64,000 nucleotides of DNA from Gnetum montanum. Taxonomy: Eukaryota; Streptophyta; Gnetopsida; Gnetales; Gnetaceae. Shown one piece after another: positions 35,481-46,521 of this stretch (its first letter is position 1; each line of letters starts with the position of its first letter). Both the position numbers and the translations under genes were made by a program. A model generated the notes under the pieces. That model had not been told where the DNA came from. It made no database searches and was given only the letters and a program-made list of their open reading frames with translations. The stretch lies in NCBI GenBank assembly GCA_015680685.1, contig MNCI01030582.1:764845-828844 (forward strand), in the 5' to 3' direction.

Positions 35481-36279
35481 TTTTACTAATTTAAATAGTT
35501 TATAGTATGTTCTATGCTTATTTACAAATTCATTGCCTCCTATATTAGAAGTTTTGAGTTCAATTATGATTGCTATATCATTATATTATTAGTTTCTTTT
35601 CTCCTCTTGAACCTTTTATATTTTTAACTAATTTTTTAATTTATTTTGTTTTAACATTATGTTTAAATATCAGTTGTACTTTTCCTAAAAAAACTATCTC
35701 CCTATACTCACCAAACTAACAACCCTTGTATCCCTTACTTTTCCTATCCTTCTATTCACACTACATTTCCCCTATAGATAGACATTTTTATTTTAGCTAT
35801 TAAATATATTAAAATTTTTGTTTTATTTTCTTTTTTATATAGCTAGTAGTTTTTATTATACTATTTATATCTTTAAATTTCTCTCAAGTTTTTCTTTTTC
35901 TTACAACTAGCTATTTTTTTTTCTGAAACTAACTATTACCTGCTACATGCCAAATAGCTATTAAATATAATGCTATTTATTCTTTCTTTAAACTTTGAGA
36001 ATTAGTTATAATTGATGATAAATCTAGTATGATTTGTAACATCTTACATTAAAAAATAAATAAATAAACAAGATAATGATGCTAAAAATAGTAGTATGTA
36101 GTTTGAGGTAGAAAAGAAATACAAGAATTTTCATCAAGCAAGATTAGTGACAAATGTAAAGGATAAATATAAGGAAGTAGTACAAAATAGTTGGGATTAT
36201 AACAAACATAGTAAGAATATGGAGCAAATTTTTTTGAGGTAGTTAAGTAGGTTAACAATACTCATAAACATAAACCTTG

Positions 36280-36470
36280 TTGGAGTTGACATAGTGGAAG
36301 ATTGTATCGAAGAAGATTGAAGTCTTAATGACTATATTTTCAATTGTAGAATTCTATATACTTGATCATATCTTCAAACTGGTAGTGAAATAAGATCCCC
36401 AAGATGGGTTTGCATCTACAATTTTAGCTTCAAGTTCTTGAAGAAAGGTAACTGTAAGTGGTACCATGAT
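36280..36470 (+). repeat. Direct repeat, copy 1 (copy 2 at 38900-39070)
   Basis: Starts TGTTGGAGTTGACATAGTGG. It shares with the second copy the series of blocks listed for the surrounding stretch. Opposing ends were not found, so an LTR origin is only a guess. Confidence 0.5.
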
Positions 36471-38899
36471 GTGGAACTTGATCATGGTATTATAGCGTGA
36501 GCTAATCATGAGTCATGGCAACTAATTATGGGTTATGGTTAGGTCATCGTGTAGTGTGGAGCTTCTCCAAGAGTCATGGTCTAATGGAATAGTTAAAACA
36601 ATATTTAGATGTTAATCATGAGACCATCACAGATCATGATTGTTGATCATGAGTCATGTTCATGTCATGGAGGTAGACCATGAATGTGCCACAGGTCATG
36701 GTAAATCATAAACAAACAATTGAAGACTCCTAAAGGCTTTCTGCATTTCAAATATAAACTATAAGTTGTGGTTTATAGAATATCAAACAACAAGTTGTGG
36801 TTTACCTAGGTTTTAGAAATAAGTTGACCATGAGTCGCAATGAGATTGTGGTTCTATAGGTGAAATGGAAAATGGTGAAAATAAAGAATTTCATCTTGGA
36901 TCTAGTCCATGCTACAAAATCCAATCCTTCAAACAAAGTTTAGAATATAATAAATGTCATTTAAACTTGTTAATTAAGGCTTGGATTAAATCAAGACATA
37001 TAAATAATTTATAAAATCTAACAAATTCATCAAGCTTGCTTTAACATTTGATTAATACTAAAACTGAGAAGCTTAAAGAGGGAAAAATTTTTAAGCCTTG
37101 AAAACACAATTAAATAGAGTGCTTAAGCTTCTAAATTTCAACATAACAATGTTATCTTATCTTTGCATTAGACTACTTGGTCCCAATTGATATACTAATC
37201 TTCCAACTGAGAATACATTTGTGAGAATGAGAGGAATTAAGAGCTAATTGAGAGAATGAGAAACTTGATTGTAAGAATATTAAGAGAACTTATGCTGACC
37301 TACCATAGTTGAGCTTTATTTGAGAGATATGCTGCTAAAGAAGAGTGGAGGAAAGATCATGGGACCCTTAAAACATTATAATAAATGAATAGAAAATGGA
37401 TCTAGGTAAGAGAAATAACAATTTGAACAATAATATCTTGTATTACTTCACTCATATGATTTGAAACTTGATAAGACTATCTACTTGTTAACCAACTAGA
37501 TTAAATAATGAGGATGAGGACTAACTCTTATAGTTGTGAAAACAGTTGCTTTGTCAATGAGAAGAATTACCACTCACATGATGCTCTATGAAGAAGCACA
37601 ACATCACTATCATAACCACTGGTCCACTAATGATTTTAATAATCTCTAATAATAACCACTATTACCCACATTATGTGCATGAATATTATGCACTTAAGAA
37701 ACTTTCTTTCCTATGTTCTCTACAACTTGTCACATCTTACTACATGATATCATGAAGATGCATGAGAATAATTTAATGTTTGTGCACCTTGGTATATGTT
37801 TACATAAAACATAAAATATGAGACTAAACACCATAACCACATGACTTCTAACCAATATGCTATGGTTGATGACTTAACATTTACACTAATAACTATTTTT
37901 AATGACTTTGTACCTTTTCTATGACTATGTTCATTCTTAAATTGCATCTTTCAAAAAAACTCATACTTCAAACAATATCATACTTCATCTTTGATAATAC
38001 TCATAACATAAAGTGTATCATCTTTAAGCCTCTTCTAAACATAAATCCTTAAAATTATGAAATGACAATGTTTATCTTCTTTTCATAAAATCATAGTGCT
38101 TTGATACCCCTATTAAAGTTGTGATAAGGGTTTGGCTCAAAAAATATTAAACAAATCAATTTCCACATTTTTTCATGAAAAAAATACCTTATAAAATAAG
38201 GAAAATTTAAAATTGAAAACCTCCCTCTATTAATCAATCTTAAATTGAGAATTACATCAACAATGAGGAGCCAAGCTCAATTGAACTCTCTCAAGGCTCT
38301 TAGAGGGTACACATATCTTCTTTCTATCCCTCAAACTTGCTTATAGTTGGAGCACATAGGATGAAGATAAAATAACACATAGGAGATTCTTCATCTTTCC
38401 TTTAGCTACACTCTCTCGTAAGTGCTTTTAATATTATCTCTCACCTTACCTTAGGCTTTCTTGTTCATCCTTTGGATCTTAGACATCCTTTTATAACTGT
38501 GGGAGTGATCCTTGATCTTCCTTGAATATTAATATTCTTTAAAAATTTCTATATTTTTAAAATTTATTTTTTCTAGATTTCTAGTGACTATAGATCATAC
38601 AACCTCTTACTTCCCATCTTATGACTAGACTATGAATTTTAACATGCTTGCATTAGTAAAATTTCACATTTTATGTTTCTATTTCTCTACTAACTATAAT
38701 GAACTATAGCTTGTAACCTCAGACTATAACTTGCAATAACCTTAGACTAGAGTTGATTGTGACGTATTTGTTTGTCCAAAGCTAGAAACACATACAAATA
38801 ACTCTAAAATAACTCCAAAACATGGATACTCTCTCCTAAAAATTTTAGGACACATTATAGATTATAAATACATGAAGAAGATAGGATGATGTTTTTATC

Positions 38900-39070
38900 A
38901 AGTTGACATAGTCGATGATTGAATTAAAGTAGGTTGAAGTTCTAATGATTGCATATTTAGTATTGGAATTCTATATACATAATAAAATCTTCAAATTTGA
39001 AAGTTGAATATGGTTCCCAAGCTAAGTCTATTTAAGGAAAACTTAGTTTCACATTGCAAGGGTTGGTTAT
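38900..39070 (+). repeat. Direct repeat, copy 2 (copy 1 at 36280-36470)
   Basis: Reads GTTGACATAGTCGATGATTG and then TGGAATTCTATATACATAAT, in the same order as copy 1, with many substitutions. It ends about 60 bases before the Tat integrase relic. Confidence 0.5.
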
Positions 39071-39129
39071 GATTAACCTATGATAATTACTGATGCTTAC
39101 AACATAGCTAAAACTTATATACAATATTA

Positions 39130-40025
39130 GATATTTAAAGGTAGACTTTTAAAAATTTTGGCTCTTTTATATCCTGTAATAGAAACTAGACCTTTTTCTC
39201 TATGGGATTTACACTTTATTGAGGTAATTAATCCAATGTCATCCATGTAACGTAGGTTCATTCTCAAGGCTACTAACTATTGTACATATTGATTAGAATC
39301 TAAAGCTACTAACATTGGAACATTATATTAAGTTATCTAGATTTTAGAAAATGATATAATGTCTAGGCATGAACATTCTTACACTTTAGTGATTAATAAT
39401 GGACCTACTTTTATATCCATAGAATTTACAAATTGGGCTAGGGAATATAAAATATTTATCAAATATGTAATCAAATAAAATTCTCAAGATAATAGATTAA
39501 CAAAATCATCTAACAAAATTATATTAGATGGAAATAAAAGAAGGATAACTCCAAATCCTTGTACATGGTATGAATAATTAAAATGGGTAGTACGGGCTAA
39601 TCAAATTCATTAAAAAGAGTTAATTTAAACTATACCATATGATCTCATATATGGAAAAAAGGCTATTTTACCAATAAAGATACAAATTCTAATGTATTAG
39701 TTTTTCTTAGATTATTTTCCAACTGATAAACATTTAATCTCACAAACATATGACATTGAAAATTTATAACTTAAAAGGATTAATGCACTTGAAAGTTTGT
39801 TTAATCCTAAACAAATAATTAGAATATTCTTTAATAAGAAATTTGTAGGCAAGGTTTATAAGGATGGTGATTTAATTCTTAAAAGAGCTAGAACTAAGTT
39901 TACTCCTATGTGGACAAGTCCATATCAAGTCATAGAAGTCACTAGACTTAATATTTGCAAAATTATAGAATTATAAGAAATAAATTATACAAAAATTTTA
40001 ATGAATTTCATTTAAAGAATTTCTA
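39130..40025 (+). pseudogene. pol: Tat-lineage gypsy integrase, degenerate
   Basis: The reading shows RPFSLWDLHFIEVINPMSS, KATNYCTY-LESKATN, MSRHEHSYTLVINNGPTF, EFTNWAREYKIF, NRLTKSSNKIILDGNKRR, IPYDLIYGKKAILPI and, in the tail, FVGKVYKDGDLILKRARTKFTPMWTSPYQVIEV. These align block by block with Tat-type integrases (GLDFIGEINP, TATDYFTKW, VTDNG, GLAESSNK, LVYG, GDLVLK). All three catalytic acids are changed: Asp to His (39212-39214), Asp to Asn (39395-39397), Glu to Lys (39503-39505). Confidence 0.88.
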
Positions 40026-40539
40026 AATTGGTGCTCCTTGTGGAAACTGTTGGCACATTTGGCCATTACATGGAGCAGTTGGAATATTTTGTTCAAAATA
40101 TTACCACAATCCCTGGTTGTAAATTTGCAGTTTAGTATTGTGAGTAATGGGTATTCTTGGAGAAGAAAGCCTTGTAAATAATCTTGATGTTGAAGCCTTC
40201 TTGGAAAGTAAATTAAAATGCCAAGATATTTTCTTGAGTGAAGGTTGGAATAAAAAAAGAGGTGATTATTTACCACAAGAAAGCATACTCCCTGATTAAT
40301 ATTGGCAAAATAGACAACACCGTGGGTAATGGATTATCAAAAATTGGCTAAGAGTTGGAAACAAGTGAAGGACGTAACGGACTACCAACTGGTTTTGAAT
40401 TCATGGATTTAAAATTATCAAAGGATGTAAAGGTTTCTGTATTGCAGAAAATCCAAATTCACGTATGACCAAAGGCCCATTGTTAACGCTGCCAGAGAAA
40501 AAACGAAATCAGAAAAAAAAGCAGAACTGAATGCCATGG
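40026..40539. other. Non-coding DNA after the integrase
   Basis: No frame of interest. CpG content rises toward the right, leading into the island at 40540. No LTR start could be recognised downstream of the integrase. Confidence 0.5.
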
Positions 40540-41260
40540 TTTTGGGGTAATTCCTTTGGCTTGCTGTTCTAGACTGCGTCCACGCATTGGCCGGATCTAT
40601 GTTGCCGACTCGCCAGACGCCGAACCTAAGTTCGTGGAGCGCGTGGGAGGCCCTTCTTTCACCGATGAGCCGGTTTAAAAGGGGTTTCAGGCAGCAATCG
40701 TGTGGAGAAATTCGTATAGAACTGAGGCCAATGTAGGGCAGAATGCAGGGATATTATTTTTGAAAACAAAATCGAAACCCTCTCCACAAAATATACGGAG
40801 AAAGAAGTCACGTTTATTTGGGGCCCCGATTTTATTTTTGTTGCAGGCTGTAGCGGTTTCAGTTGTGCGGGCAGCAACGGTTCTGAAGGTTCCTGCGGTT
40901 TCAGTGGATGTAGATCCACAATACATTCGCCCCTGGTTCTGTGATCAATGACAATGGCGGTGACGATTCAAGAAAAAATTCAAAAAACACAGGAAGCCCT
41001 AAGCTAATTTGGGGCAAAACAGAAATCCCAGATGCAGCGACAGAGCCTTCTCCCGCGGTGGTAGTTGGCTACAATTTTGCGGTGGCGGTTCAAACATATG
41101 GTTTGGGTGATACAACACTTTGGATCTTGGGTAGAACATTTTTCGATTTTTACAGGTTTTGTGTAGAGAAAGGAGAAAACCAGTCGATTACACCTGCTGT
41201 TTTGGAACCATTGTCGATTATCCACGCGATTTACCAGGGAAGACAAAGAAGAATTATTTT
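40540..41260. other. CpG-rich island, possible promoter or leader of a low-copy sequence
   Basis: CpG is frequent (GCGTCCACGCATTGGCCGG, CGCCAGACGCCGAACC), unlike nearly all flanking DNA. A TATA-like TTTAAAAGGGG is at 40675. Open frames of 80-120 codons exist on both strands (40700-40951, 40941-41303, 41004-41246), but none resembles a known protein and they overlap one another, so I do not call a gene. GCGGTGGCGG also occurs, inverted, in the 2150-2830 island. It could be host DNA, or a young LTR or leader lying just upstream of the LTR at 41429. Confidence 0.45.
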
Positions 41261-41759
41261 AACCCATTCATTAACTCTGCCACTTTCACCAAGATATATG
41301 TAAAATTATTTCATTACTACCACTCGTATATAAATTTACAAAAGCATCGGGTGACTAAAATATCTTACAAATTAATCTACATATATACATATATATAGAT
41401 ATAACAACCATTAATAAACTACATATAGTGTGAAGCCCTGTTTTAGAAAACTTGCCTTTAATTATCCCAAGTCATAGAATATTATTTTAAAAACATTATT
41501 TTATATATAAGTTACTACCCACAAAAATATTTACAATATTGATGTTAAAATATTTATTTATCACATTACATTTAATATAAATATTAATGTTAGCATAAAT
41601 TTCTCCTAATTCTATGTATAACTTCCTAACTTCCTAACTACATAACTTCCTCCTAACTTGTTGGGTAAGTAACCTTCTAATTGGTTGGCCAAGTTACTTG
41701 TGAGAGAAGTTAGGTGAGATATTTTTAAATATGTAACTTTCTTACCTACCTTTGAACCC

Positions 41760-41768
41760 TATAAAAAG
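41760..41768 (+). promoter_or_regulatory. TATA box of the LTR
   Basis: CCCTATAAAAAGGCTTC: a strong TATAAAAAG with the G-rich leader AAGGAGGAAGAATCTCATGG starting about 20 bases downstream. Confidence 0.55.
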
Positions 41769-41873
41769 GCTTCATGGGTCAAGGAGGAAGAATCTCATGG
41801 GGGGAGCTCAAAATTTGGAATCTCAATTCTAAGGGGGGAATTTTGAAGGATAATTTGGAGAAGAGACTTTTGG

Positions 41874-42628
41874 NNNNNNNNNNNNNNNNNNNNNNNNNNN
41901 NNNNNNNNNNNNNNNNNNNNNNNNNNNNNNNNNNNNNNNNNNNNNNNNNNNNNNNNNNNNNNNNNNNNNNNNNNNNNNNNNNNNNNNNNNNNNNNNNNNN
42001 NNNNNNNNNNNNNNNNNNNNNNNNNNNNNNNNNNNNNNNNNNNNNNNNNNNNNNNNNNNNNNNNNNNNNNNNNNNNNNNNNNNNNNNNNNNNNNNNNNNN
42101 NNNNNNNNNNNNNNNNNNNNNNNNNNNNNNNNNNNNNNNNNNNNNNNNNNNNNNNNNNNNNNNNNNNNNNNNNNNNNNNNNNNNNNNNNNNNNNNNNNNN
42201 NNNNNNNNNNNNNNNNNNNNNNNNNNNNNNNNNNNNNNNNNNNNNNNNNNNNNNNNNNNNNNNNNNNNNNNNNNNNNNNNNNNNNNNNNNNNNNNNNNNN
42301 NNNNNNNNNNNNNNNNNNNNNNNNNNNNNNNNNNNNNNNNNNNNNNNNNNNNNNNNNNNNNNNNNNNNNNNNNNNNNNNNNNNNNNNNNNNNNNNNNNNN
42401 NNNNNNNNNNNNNNNNNNNNNNNNNNNNNNNNNNNNNNNNNNNNNNNNNNNNNNNNNNNNNNNNNNNNNNNNNNNNNNNNNNNNNNNNNNNNNNNNNNNN
42501 NNNNNNNNNNNNNNNNNNNNNNNNNNNNNNNNNNNNNNNNNNNNNNNNNNNNNNNNNNNNNNNNNNNNNNNNNNNNNNNNNNNNNNNNNNNNNNNNNNNN
42601 NNNNNNNNNNNNNNNNNNNNNNNNNNNN
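41874..42628. other. Assembly gap (755 N)
   Basis: Run of undetermined bases. A long open frame at 41774-42769 exists only because the N run reads as unknown residues. Confidence 0.99.
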
Positions 42629-42943
42629 AATCTTGCTCTATTTCTAGTTTTCTTGTGGAACTATCTCTTTCTCTGGGGAAAATTAGGAGTAGATTGCGGA
42701 GTTGTGCTCAAATGTTTTTGCAAAATTTTATTTGTTACAAGTAGGTATTATAAGGACCGCATAGACTAGGCAGTTGAACAAAATAGGAAATTTTCAAGAA
42801 CTCACAGTACTTGGCAAAGTTGGCTGAATCTCTTTAAAGTAAGTCATTTGTAGTTTACACACAACGCAATCGTTACATTTCTCACAACCGCATGCCGCAA
42901 CAGCACACACACATACTCACATTAACTACCGAGTTTATTTGGA

Positions 42944-42955
42944 GGTATCTGGGCC
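42944..42955 (+). promoter_or_regulatory. Primer-binding-site-like sequence
   Basis: GGTATCTGGGCC resembles the initiator tRNA-Met site (T)GGTATCAGAGCC with two changes, and lies after a U5-like segment. The match is short. Confidence 0.35.
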
Positions 42956-43049
42956 TTGGTGTTGCCAGAGACCAGCAGGCACCTAAATCCTGTTCGAGGA
43001 CACTCGTTGGTGGTCGCGTCCCAAACGGTCGCCAACAGAAACCTATTAG

Positions 43050-44064
43050 ATTCTTAGTTGCATAATTTATGCTTCATTTTAATGCATTTCATGTGTATTT
43101 ACATATTTTCATTACATTTTCATAGTTATTTATATGTATATTTAATTTTATATGATTTTTGCATTTATCATTAATTGATTGCACACATATTTTGATATGA
43201 TTTAAATAATTAATATAATCAATTTTGGGTAACTAGGCTTTAAGTACCATAACATCATTTGATGATGTTACAAATAGGATATTTTATATTGTTAATTTTA
43301 TACCATATTATTCCTGCTTATTACATAAACTCTACTTTATATGATATATTTGAAGGAATTTTAGGCAGCAAAAGAATTACTTGGTTATCTCGATTTCACA
43401 AAGAATTAACTAATAAAAATTTTTTTATTGGAAAGCTTAGAAAGTTCTATATAATTTTGTTAAATAAAGCATTGTAATAGATATCTAGAAGTTAAGGTTA
43501 TATCATGTTCTTTCCAATCTATTAAAAATCATGGTAATTCTAATAGTAAACCTTTGAGAAATGATAGATGAAAATTTATTAAGTTTCTGATGCAGAAATT
43601 TTAAATAAATGGTCTCATAGATATTAGATTTCAAATTAATTTAAGATAATATTGAATAGTTATGAGATGAGGAAAAAATGATCCAAATATTGATTATCAT
43701 ACATTCTAGTTAAATTTTAGAACTTTGAAAATATTCCAAATTGCAAAGTGAATTTTTATCAAATTGCAATAGATATTGAGATGAAATTTTAGTTGCATGT
43801 AACTATCTACTCTAGCTTTCAAATAAATCTAGAATCACTAAAAAATAGTGCGAATTGAATGAAATATAATTGAAATAGTGAATGTCCCTAGTTTTGACTA
43901 TTCAAGTTTCAAGATTTAGTAAATAATGATGAATGATGTTAATGAATTAATGATGAAATAGTTAGATTCTTGTTGAAATTATGTTGATGGTTGCATGATA
44001 CAAATTTCCAAGAGACACCTTACACACACATACAAATTTCCAAGAGATGCCTTATATACATATA

Positions 44065-44097
<33 letters not shown>

Positions 44098-45413
44098 ATG
44101 TATATATATCATGGTATCACTGGTCTAATCCATACATAATCTATATATCCAAACTAGGAAAATATAAGATAAAATATCAAATACAATGCTAGAAGCCAAA
44201 GATATAAATAGCCAAAGATTTAAAATAAAAACATAATATCAACAAGCTTAAAACATCTAAGTGAACTAGCCAAAAGATGTAATAATTTGGCATGTCCTAA
44301 AATAAGCAAAAGATCCAATAATCAATCCCAAGCCAAGGTAAACACGTTAACAAATCCAATTCCACAAATCAAGCATAATGAAATTAGAAAGGAACTAAAN
44401 CTGTTCTACTCTAAATAGCCAACAATATTTGATAATCTTATTGTCTATGTTAAATTATTTCAAAAGTAATAATTTTATTATGTTTCATGTGAATGGAGGA
44501 TATGTTAAGAGACTAGTTAGTCATGATTATTAGGTGACCTTATAAAATTCCTTTTCTCTTCTTAAAGCCTTAGCTCTTAAGTGTGATAATTCATGGTTGT
44601 CTTTTGAGAAAAGAGGTAAAGTGAGCGCCTCTCTCCTTGAGAACCCGTAGGCACCTAGATGACTTACTATGATGTTGCCTAGTTTAGAAATAAATGCACA
44701 TGCATGAGTGTTCAACAATACTATGTGCAAAGTTTTTGTATGGATCCTATTTGTTGGTAATGCAACTAATTAACTAGCCTCGTATTTGAATCCCTACCTT
44801 AAGAGTGAAGTAAATCATAGGTAAATTAAAGTTTCTTGGAAAAAAAGAGAAGACCATTGTCATTGATTATGTAATAAATTCTTAAGTGTGATGGAGTCCA
44901 GTGGAAATCCTGACCCTATCCTATCATTCTCTTATGAAAAAAAAACTTTTTCTTACCTATTTTCTTTTCTTCTTATATTTCTTTTAAAATAATCATAATT
45001 TTTCCTATTTCCATTCCTATTTGAGGAAGATTAAAAAAAATCTAAAACTTATAACTAACTATAATCTTAAGGAAGCATTTCTTCTTTAGAAAACTTAGCA
45101 TAAGTCCCGTTCTCTAGGATATCCTCTATATTAATGGTTATTATTTCAAAGATAATTTGGATTAAGATATTAAATATTAATTATATTCTATAATATTTAT
45201 ATAGCTTATATTGGATAAAACTAAAATTGAAATTTTTATTTATGTTTAGTAAGATCCCTTGGATTTATTAGAATAGTTTCTAAATTCCTTTAATAGAAAA
45301 TTTTCTAAATTTATAATTCAATGGTCTCTAGTGGAATTAAACTTGTGATTTCATAAGATCATGCAGAAGGTGATCTATTACTATGTACTCAAGTGGATTA
45401 TTTAATTATTAGT
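43050..45413. other. AT-rich DNA, no gene seen
   Basis: Short frames only; the 72-codon frame at 43259-43477 has no recognised similarity. Two near copies of ACAAATTTCCAAGAGA..CCTTA lie at 44000-44054 beside a microsatellite. One N is at 44400, without a flanking duplication. Confidence 0.55.
44052..44110. repeat. (TA)n/(TATG)n compound microsatellite
   Basis: About ten TA units are followed by six to seven TATG units and a second short TA run. Confidence 0.9.
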
Positions 45414-46287
45414 TGATGAGCACATGGCTATTCCAACACTTAACCATACAAGTTACAAATATTCATGGGTGACTAGATTGTAATTTGTGGAATGGGCAAT
45501 GTAAGTATACTAGCGAGTTGATATTAAGTTTGTGATTGTTATCTTTTCACTTAGAGTTAGTGAGGTGAAAACTGTATGATTTAACTCTTAGTGAGGTATA
45601 TGATTAAATGATATTGATAGGAGTTAAGCACACTAAGTGTAAACATAGTGAAAGTGGATGTAAATTCTATTTTTAAGTACAATGAGAACATAAAACTCTT
45701 CTATCCTATGGTAATAAGCTTTGTTCCAAATTTTCCATACATGTCTTGGGTTGATGTAATTGTTACTACAATTACAAAGTAACTTTACTACTGAGCAAAT
45801 CAAGCAAAGTCACTATTGGGTTACCAAATAATTATACTTTATGCTCAAAAAAATTCGTACAAATTGCATCTTACTATAAGAAATTGGAATGATAAATGAC
45901 TTAATGAATGTAAATAACTTAGTAAATGTAAAAAACATAGAAAATAAATCTATGCTAAGTGATATCCTATAATGAGAAAAACAATCTTCATCTTTATTTT
46001 TGTTCATGGATTTTGTCTAGGAACAATCCACTTGAATAAAGATTATGTAAATTGTAATATACTAGACTATGGACATTTACTCTAACTCTAACTTTAAAAA
46101 AACGAGTTGCAAGAAATTCATTAGTGTTGGAAAAAGCCTATTATTTTGATGCAATGGTGTGTTAATATTTATAGGCATGAACATGGTCCACTAGATCATA
46201 TCTATGATGATGTATGTAGAGCTATGATATTGTAACTGTGATATCATAGATATGATATTGTAGACTCAAAAAAAACTTATTTCATCA
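45414..46287 (-). repeat. 3' LTR (copy B) of the Athila-type family
   Basis: Plus-strand ends are TGATGAG (45414) and TTCATCA (46287); length 874 bp. A minus-strand TATAAATA lies at 46166-46173. To the right stands the family polypurine tract (CGCAGGGGTA on the minus strand), so this is a 3' LTR. CAACACTTAACCATACAA near the left end matches CTACGCTCAACCATACAA at 58360. Confidence 0.75.
46166..46173 (-). promoter_or_regulatory. LTR TATA box
   Basis: TATAAATA on the minus strand at the place conserved in the other family LTRs. Confidence 0.5.
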
Positions 46288-46521
46288 TACCCCTGCGAGT
46301 AATTGAAAAATCATTCTTGAGTTCAAACAAAAAGAGGATAGAGTTCCTTACAAACTTATGGGGTTACATAGAGTTTGACATTATGATACCTATATACATG
46401 ACTAACTCTCCTATGAATGTCACATTGTTGTTCACATGGTGTTTTAAATTATCATGAAATGCATGATGAACACATATGATAAGAACAAGATAAAACAAAA
46501 CTAAGCCCAATGTAGTTGTCT

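Larger units (their letters stand above)
35481..39129. other. Non-coding repeat-derived DNA
   Basis: No coding sense. Two direct copies of a segment of about 190 bp occur at 36280-36470 and 38900-39070, sharing GTTGACATAGT, GAAGATTGAAGT(C/T), CTAATGA, TGGAATTCTATATAC and ATCTTCAAA. They may be LTR ends starting TGTTGGAGTTGACATAG. Mini-repeats of the CATGAGTCATGGT type fill 36460-36860. Confidence 0.5.
41429..42935 (+). repeat. Probable LTR with TATA box and primer site, interrupted by a gap
   Basis: It begins TGTGAAGCCCTG, has a good TATA box (41760-41768) and a purine-rich leader. After a 755-base gap comes a CpG-bearing U5-like stretch, and then a primer-site-like sequence at 42944-42955. 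The family is not recognised. The left edge and the exact length (true gap size unknown) are uncertain. Confidence 0.5.

Noticed and set aside
40941-41303. 120-codon plus-strand frame as a host gene
   Set aside because: No recognisable protein similarity, overlapped by open frames on the other strand, and length easily explained by higher G+C.
41774-42769. 331-codon open frame
   Set aside because: It is open only because 755 N are read as unknown residues; the true flanks are LTR sequence.
43259-43477. 72-codon frame as a retroelement fragment
   Set aside because: No motif or order of motifs of gag, RT or integrase could be recognised.
44040-44110. Microsatellite as a regulatory structure
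   Set aside because: A simple TA/TATG slippage repeat with no associated gene.
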